The notes: generated by a model from the sequence alone, not told the origin. Positions 1 to 8,106 are shown, numbered from the stretch's first letter. The stretch: 30,865 bases of DNA from UBA4736 sp002404015 (GCA_036747295.1 DAIOCN010000032.1:1-30865), one strand, 5' to 3'. Made by a program: numbers and translations.

Positions 1-27
1 CACCTTATAGGGTATCCGCCTCATTGT

Positions 28-627
28 CTAGCTATTTATGGGACGCAGCACTAGCTGCAGAGCGATGAACGCGACCTGAGCGCTCTCCTCGACCGCCATG
101 GCTGCTCCAAAGCATTTCTTGAGGCTCTCGCCGACGGCGAAGACACCATGATTGGGAAGCAGCACCGCTCGATCTCCGCCCAGGCCCGCGGCGACCTGGT
201 CACCGGTGTCGGCGGTCGCCGGCGGCACGTAGTCCAGAACGCGGACCGCCCCTCCGAGGTACCCCGCCGACTCGGTGAGCAGGGCTGGGATGGGTTTGCC
301 GAGAGTGGAGAAGGCAGCAGCATAGGGTGAGTGAGTGTGGATGCAGGCGACCACGTCGGGCCGGGCACGGTAGATCGCCACATGAATCGGCGTGTCGACT
401 GAAGGCTTCAGACCACTTGCCCCGGGTCTGCCGGCCAGGTCGACAAGCACCAGGTCTTCCGCTTCCATGGTCTCGTAATCGACGCCAGAAGGCGTGACCA
501 GGCACTGGTCGGCGCCCGCCTCTCGGGCACTCACATTTCCCGACGTCCCGCGCACCAGGCCGTTACTGACCATCTGCCGGGCGATGCGGACCAACTCGTC
601 TCGAAGTCTGGCTTCCGACCCTGTCAT
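28..627 (-). CDS. Class II aldolase/adducin family protein
   Basis: 199 aa, close to the 210-220 aa usual for L-fuculose-phosphate aldolase-like enzymes, which are Zn-dependent cytosolic enzymes cleaving or epimerising sugar phosphates or decarboxylating related acids. Visible motifs: GTSGNVSAR (residues 27-35, phosphate-binding loop), HTHSPYA with Zn ligands His97 and His99, and the third Zn ligand in PNHGVF (His160). The start is the ATG at 627, because AGGAGAGG lies about 4 nt upstream; a longer open frame exists upstream but looks non-coding. The position that is normally the catalytic Glu (PSSE.P.H) reads PSVDTPIH, so Asp78 replaces Glu; substrate and activity are therefore uncertain. 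The C-terminus is slightly short. Its neighbour upstream on the same strand is a small membrane protein with no obvious link. Family assignment is firm; substrate unknown. Confidence 0.88.
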   Translation of the reverse strand: MTGSEARLRDELVRIARQMVSNGLVRGTSGNVSAREAGADQCLVTPSGVDYETMEAEDLVLVDLAGRPGASGLKPSVDTPIHVAIYRARPDVVACIHTHSPYAAAFSTLGKPIPALLTESAGYLGGAVRVLDYVPPATADTGDQVAAGLGGDRAVLLPNHGVFAVGESLKKCFGAAMAVEESAQVAFIALQLVLRPINS

Positions 628-694
628 GCGCCTCTCCTCTCCGAGGTGGACCTGCGGAACCGTTCCCAAGCCGGTCCTAACTTCGTAACGTCCC

Positions 695-931
695 TTACGT
701 GCGTGAGCCGTCGGGCAAATCGACTGGTCCCTCCGACTCCGCAATCTTGCCCAGCTCCTCGTCGCTGAGGGCTCCCGGCACCGGTGCCGGCCGATCCTTG
801 CTCGGACCTTTGCCGGCCATGCCGCGGACAAGCACGTATAGCAGGAGGCCGACGACCACGCCGACCGTGATCAGGCCTCCCAGGCCCGAACCTGCCGGCA
901 CCATGAAGCCGAGGGTCACAGCGCTCGCCAA
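695..931 (-). CDS. Small single-pass membrane protein, unknown function
   Basis: A 78 aa frame read from a TTG at 931; an internal ATG at 904 would give a 69 aa product. Near the N-terminus there is a Gly/Val/Leu-rich hydrophobic stretch (about residues 15-36, ending LLLYVLVRGM) followed by a charged, Pro-rich cytosolic tail with acidic SDEELGKIAESEG. This is the layout of a small inner-membrane protein with a short soluble tail. No family recognised. It lies 67 nt upstream of the class II aldolase on the same strand and 48 nt from the divergent pobA start. No convincing Shine-Dalgarno site precedes either start, so the start is uncertain. Confidence 0.5.
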   Translation of the reverse strand: MASAVTLGFMVPAGSGLGGLITVGVVVGLLLYVLVRGMAGKGPSKDRPAPVPGALSDEELGKIAESEGPVDLPDGSRT

Positions 932-979
932 TCTAGCTGGCTACGGCCGTCTGCGCCAGAGCGTCGGCAAAATGGGTCG

Positions 980-2164
980 GTGAGCCGGCGCACCCAGGTT
1001 GGCATCCTTGGAGCGGGCCCGGCCGGGCTCATGCTCTCCCACCTGCTTCAACGCGAGGGCATCGACTCTGTCGTCCTCGAGCAGCGCAGCCGCGAGTACG
1101 TCGAGGGTCGCGTCCGCGCTGGCGTCCTGGAGCATGGCGCCGTCCAGCTGCTGCGCGAGAGCGGTGTGGGGGAGAGGATGGACCGTGAGGGACTCGCCCA
1201 CCGTGGCATCTACCTGCAGTTTCAAGGTGGCCGGCACCACATCGACTTCGTCGCCCTCACCGGTCGCCAGATCATGGTCTATGGGCAGCAGGAGCTCGTC
1301 AAAGACCTGATCGCCGCCCGCCTCGCTGCTGGCGGCGAGATCCACTTCGAGGCTGAGGCGCTCCGGCTCGTTGGAATCGAGAGCGAGCGGCCGGCCATCA
1401 TCTACCGGCAAGACGAGGGCGAGGAGGAGTTGACTTGCGACTTCGCGGCAGGCTGTGACGGCTCCCACGGGATCGGGCGAGCGGCCCTTCCAAACGGTTC
1501 CTTCAGCCTTTACGAGCGGGACTATCCGCACGCCTGGCTGGGAATCCTGGCTCGCACACCTCCGGCGGCCGAGGAGCTGATCTACGCCTATCACGAACGT
1601 GGATTCGCGCTGCACAGCATGCGGTCGCCCGAGGTGAGCCGCCTCTACCTCCAGGTTGCCGCCGACGCGGACCTGGCCGACTGGCCGGAGGAGCGGATCT
1701 GGGAAGAGCTGCGGTTGCGTCTGGGTGAGCCTTCGCTGCAAGCCGGTGAGATCCTGGAGAGCGGCATCACGCCACTCCGCGGCCTCGTGATCGAGCCGAT
1801 GCAGCACGGCCACCTGTTCCTGGCCGGCGACGCCGCCCACATCGTGCCGCCGACCGGTGCCAAGGGCATGAACCTCGCGCTCGCCGACGTGCGCACGCTG
1901 GCCGGGGCTCTGGTCGCCTGGTATCGCTCGGGCGACCGGGCCGGGCTGGACGGGTACACCGAGGCCTGCCTGCCCCGTGTCTGGCGAGCCCAGCACTTCT
2001 CCGCGTTCATGACCGGCTTACTGCACCGCGATGCTGCGGGAGATCCCTTCGAACACAAACTGCGCCTTGCCAACCTCTCCTACATCACAAGATCGAGGGC
2101 AGCCGCAACCTCCTTGGCTGAGAACTACACAAGCGCCGCGACCGGCCTCGAAGAGACCCAGTGA
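980..2164 (+). CDS. pobA: 4-hydroxybenzoate 3-monooxygenase (flavoprotein hydroxylase)
   Basis: Converts 4-hydroxybenzoate to protocatechuate with NADPH and O2, feeding aromatic ring cleavage. It is 394 aa, full length for the family. FAD-binding GxGxxG is at the N-terminus (GILGAGPAGL, residues 8-17). RVRAGVLEHG matches the PobA signature with the FAD-contacting Arg. CDGSHG is the DG motif. GDAAHIVPPTGAKGMNLA is the second FAD motif and carries the active-site Pro. SRLYLQV resembles the Ser-Arg-Tyr substrate-carboxylate motif (SRYYVQV), and ENYTS near the C-terminus aligns with the Tyr385 region of the Pseudomonas enzyme. The start is a GTG at 980 with little Shine-Dalgarno character. No protocatechuate dioxygenase or PobR-type regulator lies in the window, so the rest of the pathway must be elsewhere. 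Related FAD hydroxylases on other aromatics are the only real alternative. Confidence 0.9.
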   Translation: MSRRTQVGILGAGPAGLMLSHLLQREGIDSVVLEQRSREYVEGRVRAGVLEHGAVQLLRESGVGERMDREGLAHRGIYLQFQGGRHHIDFVALTGRQIMVYGQQELVKDLIAARLAAGGEIHFEAEALRLVGIESERPAIIYRQDEGEEELTCDFAAGCDGSHGIGRAALPNGSFSLYERDYPHAWLGILARTPPAAEELIYAYHERGFALHSMRSPEVSRLYLQVAADADLADWPEERIWEELRLRLGEPSLQAGEILESGITPLRGLVIEPMQHGHLFLAGDAAHIVPPTGAKGMNLALADVRTLAGALVAWYRSGDRAGLDGYTEACLPRVWRAQHFSAFMTGLLHRDAAGDPFEHKLRLANLSYITRSRAAATSLAENYTSAATGLEETQ

Positions 2165-2203
2165 CAATGTGGATCCGGCAGGGGCACGCCTTCCAGGCGT
2201 CGG

Positions 2204-3133
2204 CTACCGCGCGCGGCCATGTTCGGCAAAACGGCCGGCTGTCTCCTCGATCGCGCTGGGCACGTCGTCGGGACCACGAACGAAACGCCGAAGGTGGATG
2301 CGGACGATGGTGACGCCGGCGCCCGCCAGGGCCGGCACCTGGTCAATGGTCCGGGCGATCGAGCCCTCAACCGGGACCAGCGTGTCAGCCACCTCAAGTG
2401 TGTCGGGTTCCCGACCCGCCTCCACGTAACGCTCGCGTAGCTCGCCGATGGCAGCGGCCTTCTCGGCCAAGGTCATCTCATACGCGTTGTACGGCATCCA
2501 GCCGTCGCCAAGGCTGACGATGCGGCGGACCAGCCGGGGGGTGAACTTGCCCGTGAACCAGACTGGAATCCGCTCGCCGGGCGCAGGGCGCGGTTGGCAG
2601 TGCATGTCGCTGAAATTCACGGTTGCGGATTGGAAGCTCGCCGGCGCCCCTGCCCAGAGCGCGCGGCAGGCGCCGATCGCGTCCTCCATCACCTGGCCGC
2701 GGTTCGCGAACGAGACGCCCAGGGCCTCGTACTCGTCCCGATGCCAGCTCGCTGAGACACCCATTACGAATCGCCCCTGCGACAGCGCGTGCAGGGTGGC
2801 AGCCATTTTCGCCAGCAGGCCGGCTGGTCGCAGCGGAGCGATCACCACCGCCGAGACCAGCCCGATCTGGCTGGTCGCACCGGCGATCGCGGCTAGCGTG
2901 ACCAGCGGTTCCGGCCACGGCATGTCCAGGTGATGCGGCTCCCAGGTGCCCCAGGGATCCTGCTCGCTGGCGTGCGGCCCCATCAGCACGTGCTCGGCAA
3001 CGGTCACGTAATCGATGCCCGCGTCCTCGGCCAGGCGGGCGGCCTCGACCAGGCGATGCTGCTCGCCGGGCGGGAAAATGCTGCCATCCAGGGCCAGCGC
3101 GAGACGCAGCCGGGCCCGCGGCCGTCGCTCCAT
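2204..3133 (-). CDS. LLM class (luciferase-like) flavin/F420-dependent oxidoreductase
   Basis: 309 aa, a full-length single-domain TIM-barrel protein of the bacterial luciferase-like superfamily. Family hallmarks: AEDAGIDYVTVAEHV near the N-terminus, the TSQIGLVSAVVIAPLR strand-helix, LSQGRFVMGVSASWHRDEYEALG in the middle, and IPVWFTGKF..RLVRRIVSLGDGWMP toward the C-terminus. Such proteins use F420H2 or FMNH2 for redox reactions; the substrate cannot be read from sequence. The wording of the motifs is close to actinobacterial TIGR03619-type F420 enzymes, but that is inference. The ATG at 3133 has no Shine-Dalgarno site. A TAGCCT box ends 6 nt upstream, consistent with a leaderless transcript. 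It converges with pobA, with a 39-nt gap. Confidence 0.88.
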   Translation of the reverse strand: MERRPRARLRLALALDGSIFPPGEQHRLVEAARLAEDAGIDYVTVAEHVLMGPHASEQDPWGTWEPHHLDMPWPEPLVTLAAIAGATSQIGLVSAVVIAPLRPAGLLAKMAATLHALSQGRFVMGVSASWHRDEYEALGVSFANRGQVMEDAIGACRALWAGAPASFQSATVNFSDMHCQPRPAPGERIPVWFTGKFTPRLVRRIVSLGDGWMPYNAYEMTLAEKAAAIGELRERYVEAGREPDTLEVADTLVPVEGSIARTIDQVPALAGAGVTIVRIHLRRFVRGPDDVPSAIEETAGRFAEHGRAR

Positions 3134-3139
3134 CGCGGC

Positions 3140-3145
3140 AGGCTA
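3140..3145 (-). promoter_or_regulatory. Putative -10 box (TAGCCT) for leaderless LLM gene
   Basis: Read on the minus strand, TAGCCT is followed by 6 nt and then the ATG of the LLM gene, matching the TANNNT-to-start spacing of leaderless actinobacterial promoters. No Shine-Dalgarno site is present. No clear -35. Confidence 0.4.
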
Positions 3146-3213
3146 GCACTGTCCCAGCAACATCCCAGGAGTCTCCTAGCCGGGGCTCAAATCCAGTCGC
3201 GATCGTAGGTCGC

Positions 3214-3387
3214 ATGCTCGCGATCGGCCGCTCCGCCGCCAGGCTGGACCCCTTCCGATTGATCGGCGCCGCCGGCGTGGTGACCCTGCTTCTCGCCGCC
3301 ACCATCCGGCTGCAGCGGCATCCTGGAACGGTCTCGGAGCCGGATCGCCTCCCAGGAGACGCAACGAAGCTGCCCAGCGTCCTCTAA
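3214..3387 (+). CDS. Candidate 57-aa single-pass membrane protein
   Basis: A short open frame from ATG 3214 to TAA 3385-3387. The product has a basic N-terminus (MLAIGRSAARLDPFRL), one hydrophobic segment of about 16 residues (IGAAGVVTLLLAATI, residues 17-31) and a polar tail ending KLPSVL. AGGT sits about 3 nt before the ATG, so the ribosome site is weak. It lies just 23 nt before the YceI-family gene on the same strand, and the two could be cotranscribed. No family recognised; the evidence is only coding-like composition, a membrane segment and position. It could be chance. Confidence 0.35.
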   Translation: MLAIGRSAARLDPFRLIGAAGVVTLLLAATIRLQRHPGTVSEPDRLPGDATKLPSVL

Positions 3388-3410
3388 GGTTCGGCGGCGA
3401 TCATCGAATT

Positions 3411-4133
3411 GTGAGGAAACCTCTCCTGATCGCCGGCGGCGCCGCCCTCCTTCTTCTCATCGTCGGTGGGGCGGGGGCCTACCTCTACTTCTTCTCCAAC
3501 CTTCGAAGTGCACCTGCCGCCCTGACGCTTCCGACCGCGAGCCCGGCGTCGAGTCCCATGACGGCGACCACCGCCTCGACTCTCGCCGGCAACTGGACCG
3601 TGTCGCAGGGCTCCCAGGCCGGCTACAGGGTCACCGAGCAGTTCGCCGGACAGGCTTCGCCGCACCAGGCGGTCGCCCGGACCACTGCCGTGACGGGTTC
3701 GGTCACCGCCCAGCAAGGGTCAAGCGCGATGCAGCTGACAGCTCTGACATTCACGGCCCAGCTGGCCAGCCTCACGAGCCAGGACACCGTCGCCGGCTAC
3801 AGCGTCACCAACCGGGACCGGATCGTCAGCCAGGCTCTCAGCGTCTCGCACTATCCGACCGCGACCTTTGTCGGCCAGGCGGTCGATCTACCGGCGGGCC
3901 TCGAGAGCGGCCAGACGGTGAGCGTGAACATCCCGGGTCAGCTGACCATCCACGGCACCACTCAGACGGTTCAGATGGTGGTGCAGGTGAAGCTCAATGG
4001 CAGCCAGGTCGAGGCGGTCGGGTCGACCACGTTTGACATGACCCAGTTCGGAATCACGAAGCCGACTCAACCATTTGTGACCCCCCAGTCGACAGTCACT
4101 CTCGAATTCCAGCTTGTGATGGTCAAGTCGTAG
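3411..4133 (+). CDS. YceI family lipid-binding-like protein, membrane-anchored
   Basis: 240 aa starting at GTG 3411. Residues 1-29 form a basic N-terminus plus a hydrophobic signal or anchor segment (LLIAGGAALLLLIVGGAGAYLYFF). A Thr/Ser/Pro/Ala-rich linker (about 36-55) follows, then a YceI-like lipocalin-fold domain to the C-terminus: GNWTVSQGSQAGYRVTEQF at its start, the SVTNRDRIVSQALSVSHYPT core, and the LTIHGTTQTVQMVVQVKL strand pair that is strongly diagnostic. YceI proteins bind isoprenoids or other hydrophobic molecules in periplasm or envelope; here the product should face outside, anchored by an uncleaved N-terminal helix. No Cys lipobox is seen. Function in the cell unknown. A small candidate membrane ORF precedes it. 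Confidence 0.87.
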   Translation: MRKPLLIAGGAALLLLIVGGAGAYLYFFSNLRSAPAALTLPTASPASSPMTATTASTLAGNWTVSQGSQAGYRVTEQFAGQASPHQAVARTTAVTGSVTAQQGSSAMQLTALTFTAQLASLTSQDTVAGYSVTNRDRIVSQALSVSHYPTATFVGQAVDLPAGLESGQTVSVNIPGQLTIHGTTQTVQMVVQVKLNGSQVEAVGSTTFDMTQFGITKPTQPFVTPQSTVTLEFQLVMVKS

Positions 4134-4281
4134 ATCACCAGCCCGGACGCCGGAGGCGTGCGCTCCAATGAAGAGACTCCAGCCTGCTCGAGCTCCTCGA
4201 CTTCGTTCTAGCCCGCGAGGCCTCCTCGTGCCCAGCCAGGGCGGACCTGCCCGCGGCGGAGATCCAATTGAGAGCCGAGCG

Positions 4282-5232
4282 CTACTCTCCAGGCCCGGGC
4301 TGGCCGGCCGCCAGCCGGCGCTCGATCGACACCGAGTAGGCCGGCCGGCGGGCTGCCAGCACCCGGTCGCCTGAGCACTCGACGCCGTCGATCACTCGGG
4401 TCGGATCGAAGACGCGGCGCTCGCAGCCCTCGCCCTGGTCCGCGGCGACCCGGTGGATCTGGAGCCGGCCCGCCTCCACGCGCTGCCGCGACTCCGGCCA
4501 CGCCCTGGTCGGATCGTCGACGTGGTCGCCTGGCTCCGCCAGCTGTATGAGCAGCCGGAACTCGGCCGGGCCCTCCGCGAGCCTGCGGCTGAGCTCCTCC
4601 CCGAGGTAGTCGGGACCCAACCGCCGAGCCTCGGCCCGCGGGATCTCGCGCTCGCCGGCGGCCGGGTGCAGCTCATATCGCACGAACCGGGAGGCGCCGT
4701 CGGCATCCGTCCAGCGGAAGGAGTGGAGTGCGTTGTAGCGCGCCTGCATCCAGCTCGGCGTGACCTGGCCCAGGTGGCGGGCCGAGTGAACGATCCCGCG
4801 GAGGGCTTCGGGGTGCCTGAGCGCGAACAGGAGGATGCGGTAGGAAACCGGTTTACCTGTCTTGGGGTCGGGCCGTCGAGCCCTCGTCAGGGTGATGAAG
4901 TCCTCGGGGTCCCGTACGAAGAAGACGGGCAGGTTGATGGCGACGATATCGGTCTCGCGGGCGTCGGGAAGCAGGAACTTGATCGCCATCCCCGCCACGT
5001 CGGCGGCATAGTCCGGCAGGTCGGGGTTGGCCGGCGCGGTCGAGAAACGCACGACCACGGGAACCGCCGTCCCCTGCATATGCGGTGCCACGGTGAGCAC
5101 GGCCGCCTCCCGGGTGGCGGTGAACGTGCCCTCGCAGCAGACGCCCTTGGCGTGCGCGGCGCGGACCTCGGGGCGAGTCGTGAAGGACTCGTCGATGGCG
5201 GCGATCAGCCGCTCACCGATGTCGTCTGCCAT
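4282..5232 (-). CDS. Minimal catalase / catalase-related heme peroxidase
   Basis: 316 aa, matching the small (about 300-350 aa) SrpA-like catalase-related peroxidases rather than the 480-750 aa full catalases. Family residues are present: distal His27 in HAKGVCCEGTF, VRFSTAPANP (62-71) followed by DYAADVAGMAIKF, the distal Asn region INLPVFFVRDPEDF (99-112), and the proximal heme-ligand Tyr299 in ARRPAYSVSIERR. The catalase wrapping domain is absent. Such enzymes use organic or hydrogen peroxide, often with weak catalase activity. The start chosen is ATG 5232; the long upstream extension overlaps the divergent hemolysin III gene and has no family similarity. No Shine-Dalgarno site is seen; TACGGT ends 7 nt before the ATG. 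A Cys-Cys pair (32-33) within the distal-His motif is unusual. Confidence 0.9.
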   Translation of the reverse strand: MADDIGERLIAAIDESFTTRPEVRAAHAKGVCCEGTFTATREAAVLTVAPHMQGTAVPVVVRFSTAPANPDLPDYAADVAGMAIKFLLPDARETDIVAINLPVFFVRDPEDFITLTRARRPDPKTGKPVSYRILLFALRHPEALRGIVHSARHLGQVTPSWMQARYNALHSFRWTDADGASRFVRYELHPAAGEREIPRAEARRLGPDYLGEELSRRLAEGPAEFRLLIQLAEPGDHVDDPTRAWPESRQRVEAGRLQIHRVAADQGEGCERRVFDPTRVIDGVECSGDRVLAARRPAYSVSIERRLAAGQPGPGE

Positions 5233-5239
5233 ATTCGAC

Positions 5240-5245
5240 ACCGTA
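5240..5245 (-). promoter_or_regulatory. Putative -10 box (TACGGT) for leaderless catalase gene
   Basis: Minus-strand TACGGT followed by 7 nt and the catalase ATG; fits the TANNNT leaderless pattern. No recognisable -35 and no Shine-Dalgarno. Confidence 0.4.
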
Positions 5246-5296
5246 CTACGGCCGAGCCGCTCGGTCTGGCCGTCGAGGCCGGAGCACGGATTAGAG

Positions 5297-5950
5297 GTGG
5301 ATACGCAGAGGAAACCGCGGTTGCGAGGCTGGTCCCATGCCGCGGGAGCCATCCTGGCCGTCGCGGGCACGATCGTGCTCGTAAGCCTCACCGCGAGCCA
5401 GGCCGCCAAGGCGGCCACGATGGTGCTGTACGGCGCGAGTCTCGTCCTGCTGCTCGGGGTCAGCGCCGTCTACCACATCGGTTATTGGGAGACTCGCGTC
5501 CGCACGACCCTGCGGGCGCTCGACCACGCCGACATCTTCTTTTTCATCGCGGCCACCTACACCGCGATCGGGTTCAACGTCCTCACCGGCTACCTGCGAG
5601 TCGGAATCCTGGCGTCGGTCTGGATACTGGCCGCCGTCGGGATGGCGACCCTACTGCCCGGGTTCCGGTTGCCGCGCTGGGCGCTGGCCGGCGTGTACGT
5701 GGGCATGGGCTGGATCGGCGTCGTGGCCGCCCCCCAGATCGCGGCCAGGCTCGGCGTCGCCGCCCTCCTGTTCATTCTGCTCGGCGGTCTCCTGTACTCC
5801 ATCGGAGCCCTGGCCTATGCGCTGCGGCGGCCGCGACTCTGGCCCAGGACGTTCGGGTACCACGAGGTCTTCCACCTGCTGGTGCTGGGCGCCAGCGCGA
5901 GCTTCTTCGTCGTGCTCGCCGTCTTCGTGGCACCAGCCCACAGAGCCTGA
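5297..5950 (+). CDS. Hemolysin III family (TrhA/PAQR-like) membrane protein
   Basis: 217 aa from GTG 5297, the usual size for the family (about 205-220 aa). Seven hydrophobic segments are apparent. Diagnostic motifs: SAVYHIGYW (first conserved His), LDHADIFFFIAATYT (Asp/His motif) and GYHEVFHLLVLGAS (the HxxxH-type motif near the C-terminus); these His/Asp residues form the putative Zn site shared with PAQR and adiponectin receptors. In Bacillus the family (TrhA) is linked to membrane-fluidity homeostasis; a true haemolytic role is doubtful. The GTG is chosen because similarity begins just after it (RGWSHAAGAILA). The longer upstream frame runs antisense through the catalase gene and is not credible. 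Divergent from catalase with a 64-nt gap, convergent with the MFS gene. Confidence 0.9.
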   Translation: MDTQRKPRLRGWSHAAGAILAVAGTIVLVSLTASQAAKAATMVLYGASLVLLLGVSAVYHIGYWETRVRTTLRALDHADIFFFIAATYTAIGFNVLTGYLRVGILASVWILAAVGMATLLPGFRLPRWALAGVYVGMGWIGVVAAPQIAARLGVAALLFILLGGLLYSIGALAYALRRPRLWPRTFGYHEVFHLLVLGASASFFVVLAVFVAPAHRA

Positions 5951-5970
5951 AGCCGTCCCAGCCCGCGGGA

Positions 5971-7188
5971 TCAGGCCCCTGACGAGCGGGAACCTGCCGC
6001 CTCGCTGAGGACCCGACCCGCCCGCGTCGCGGCCAGCGCGAACGCGGCCAGGCAGCCGAGTGCGACCGCGGCGAGGATGGCGGGCACCCAGCCCACGCCC
6101 GAGCGAGCGACGACCAGGCTGATCCCACCGGGGACCAGCGCACCGCCCGCCATCGCGGCCGGGAACAGCCAGGACGTGGCGCGGGCGTCACCCGGGTTCA
6201 GCCTGGCCAGCCACACGACGGCGGTAGGCCAGATGGGCGCGACCCCCAGGCCGGTGACGATGTACGCGACCGGTGCGGCGGGACCATAGACTGCGGCCAG
6301 GAGCGCCCCCGCCGCGACCGCTGTGCCCGCCAGCACGATCGCGGGCTCGGGCACCGTCGGCGGCACCAGGGCCACCAGCAGGCGTCCCAGGGCCAGCGCC
6401 AGCCAGAAGCCGGACGTCAGGGTCGCGGCAGCGACGGAGCCGAAGCCGACCGATTCCAGGTGCGAGGCCATCCAGCCGCTCGTGCCGGTCTCGACCCCGA
6501 CGTAGAGGACGAAGGCGACGACGAAGATGACGATCAGCCCACCCCGCCCTGTCGTCCTCTTGGCGACGTCGCCCGCGCTCGGAGCCGTGAGCCGCCCCGA
6601 GACCCTGGCGGCGGCTGGTATCAGGATGAAGGCGAGCGCCGCGCCGCCGGCGTAGAGCAGGGAGAGGCGCCGGCCGCCCGCCACCGAAACGAGGATGGGT
6701 CCGGCCACGGCGCCCACCGCGTAGGCGCCGCTGAGAGCATTGAGCAGGGCCGACCGCCGCTGCCCCTCGCTGTGCGCCACCAACTGGGTCAGGGCGATGT
6801 CCAGCGCCCCGAACCCAATCCCGACCATGAAAACCGCGACCAGAAAGGCCGGCCAGGACGGCGCCGCGGCGGCTCCGGCGCAGCCGAGGCCGGTCACGGC
6901 GAGGGCGGCCGCCACGGCGAGCCGCCCAGAAACCCGCTCCAGCATCCGCATCCACACGACCACGCCGGTCAGGGCCCCCGCAAAGTGGACGCTCAAGACC
7001 TCGCCGGCGACTGGCAGTCCGATGCCGAACCGCCGAGTCAGGAGCTCGAGCATGGGTCCATAGGCGGACGCCAGCGTGCCCATGAGCAGAAACGTGACGG
7101 CAATGGCACCCAGCGCAGCCCTGGACAGGACGATGCGTTGGCCGGCGGGGGTCGTCGGCACGTCAGCCACCACATCATGGTCCGACAC
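5971..7188 (-). CDS. Major facilitator superfamily transporter
   Basis: 405 aa with about 12 hydrophobic segments in two six-helix halves and a longer polar stretch in the middle (around GRLTAPSAGDVAKRTTGRG). The first helix pair (VTFLLMGTLASAYGPMLELLTRRFGI) and GIGFGALDIALTQLVA are typical of MFS proteins related to FucP/YbjJ-type sugar permeases and uncharacterised efflux proteins. Substrate unknown. The start is GTG 7188, with no clear ribosome site. It lies 74 nt after the SDR gene on the same strand and may be the last gene of the decayed gamma-glutamylation operon, in which case it could once have moved a pathway intermediate. The C-terminal tail (EAAGSRSSGA) is short and polar. Confidence 0.85.
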   Translation of the reverse strand: MSDHDVVADVPTTPAGQRIVLSRAALGAIAVTFLLMGTLASAYGPMLELLTRRFGIGLPVAGEVLSVHFAGALTGVVVWMRMLERVSGRLAVAAALAVTGLGCAGAAAAPSWPAFLVAVFMVGIGFGALDIALTQLVAHSEGQRRSALLNALSGAYAVGAVAGPILVSVAGGRRLSLLYAGGAALAFILIPAAARVSGRLTAPSAGDVAKRTTGRGGLIVIFVVAFVLYVGVETGTSGWMASHLESVGFGSVAAATLTSGFWLALALGRLLVALVPPTVPEPAIVLAGTAVAAGALLAAVYGPAAPVAYIVTGLGVAPIWPTAVVWLARLNPGDARATSWLFPAAMAGGALVPGGISLVVARSGVGWVPAILAAVALGCLAAFALAATRAGRVLSEAAGSRSSGA

Positions 7189-7262
7189 CGGGGTTGCAAA
7201 GAACTCCCTCCCCCTGCGCGGCGGACGGATGCGACCTGCGGGGAGTTGGGGCTGGGGGTTGA

Positions 7263-8030
7263 CTACTCCGGGGTGACGTAGGCGGCGGTCAGGCCTCCGT
7301 CCACCATGAACGTGGCGCCGTTCACGTAGCTGGCCTCGTCGCTGGCCAGGAACAGGGCCGCGTTGGCGATCTCGCGAGCCTTCGCCAGACGGCCCATCGG
7401 CAGGTGGACGCGCCGCCGCTCGTAGGCCCCCTTGTCCTCGCCGAAAAGGCGCATCAGGAGCGGTGTCTCCACGGGCCCCGGGCAGAGCGCGTTGACGCGG
7501 ACGCCCTGGCGTGCGAACTGGACAGCCAGCTCCCTGCTCATCGAGAGCACGGCTCCCTTCGAAGCCGTGTACGCGATCTGCGAGGTGGCGGCCCCGACCA
7601 GGGCCACGAATGACGCCACGTTGATGACCGACCCGCCGCCCCGCTCCAAGAGGTGGGGGATGCCGAACTTGCAGCAGAGGAAGACGCCCTTGGCGTTGAC
7701 GGCCTGGACGCGGTCCCAGGCGTCCGGCTCGGTGTCCAGGATCGAGTCGTCGTCAGGGGGCATGATGCCGGCGTTGTTGTAGAGGACGTCGACACCGCCG
7801 TAGCGCCTGGCGGTCTCGGCGTACATCTCCCTGACGCTGGCCGGGTCGCTCACGTCAGCGGGCCAGAAGAAGGCCTCCCGGCACTCGGCCGCGGTCTTCT
7901 CGCCCGCTTCGCGACCGACATCCGCGACGCATACGCGGGCCCCTTCCGACGAGAAAAGGAGCGCGGCCTCGCGGCCGATGCCGCCGGCCGCCCCCGTGAT
8001 CACCGCCACCTTGCCGTCCAGCCTGCCCAT
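7263..8030 (-). CDS. SDR family NAD(P)-dependent oxidoreductase (classical)
   Basis: 255 aa, a full-length classical short-chain dehydrogenase. Cofactor motif GAAGGIGREA (Tx3Gx1G) follows MGRLDGKVAVIT; NNAGIMPP is the NNAG motif; VINVASFVAL contains the catalytic Ser region; YTASKGAVL gives YxxxK; CPGPVETPLL and a C-terminal ASYVNGATFMVDGG complete the Rossmann fold. An Asp at the end of strand 2 (CVADVGRE) suggests NAD preference. The ATG overlaps the stop of the upstream aldehyde-dehydrogenase remnant (TGATG), so translation was evidently coupled to it, which marks the SDR as a member of the amine/gamma-glutamyl operon. It is intact although the genes before it are broken. Substrate unknown. 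Confidence 0.92.
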   Translation of the reverse strand: MGRLDGKVAVITGAAGGIGREAALLFSSEGARVCVADVGREAGEKTAAECREAFFWPADVSDPASVREMYAETARRYGGVDVLYNNAGIMPPDDDSILDTEPDAWDRVQAVNAKGVFLCCKFGIPHLLERGGGSVINVASFVALVGAATSQIAYTASKGAVLSMSRELAVQFARQGVRVNALCPGPVETPLLMRLFGEDKGAYERRRVHLPMGRLAKAREIANAALFLASDEASYVNGATFMVDGGLTAAYVTPE

Positions 8031-8095
8031 CAGGATTCCGTGGAAACGAACACGTTCTTGACCTCCGAGTAACCCGTTTCGGCCGCGAGCTTGGG
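8030..8095 (-). pseudogene. C-terminal remnant of an aldehyde dehydrogenase
   Basis: About 22 codons end at TGA 8030-8032 and encode PKLAAETGYSEVKNVFVSTE plus Ser. This resembles the extreme C-terminus of ALDH superfamily enzymes (consensus like ..GLEAYTETKTVWV), where a Tyr-Thr/Ser-Glu-x-Lys-x-Val strand closes the fold. The frame is +1 relative to the glutamine-synthetase frame that precedes it, and nothing of the rest of an ALDH (about 450 residues) is present. The stop overlaps the ATG of the following SDR exactly as in an intact operon, so the downstream edge looks native while the upstream part is missing. The 5' limit is approximate. A random peptide cannot be excluded on 22 residues, but the position between a GS-like gene and an SDR supports the ALDH reading. 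Confidence 0.5.
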
Positions 8096-8106
8096 ACGCA
8101 CGGGTG

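Noticed and set aside
1..60. Window ends as a circular or terminal-repeat junction
   Set aside because: The first and last ~60 nt share no convincing direct or inverted repeat.
7855..8106. Continuation of the GS-like frame past 8107 into the SDR gene as a genuine C-terminus
   Set aside because: The sequence is Arg/Gly/Pro-rich, overlaps two better frames and does not resemble a GS C-terminal domain.
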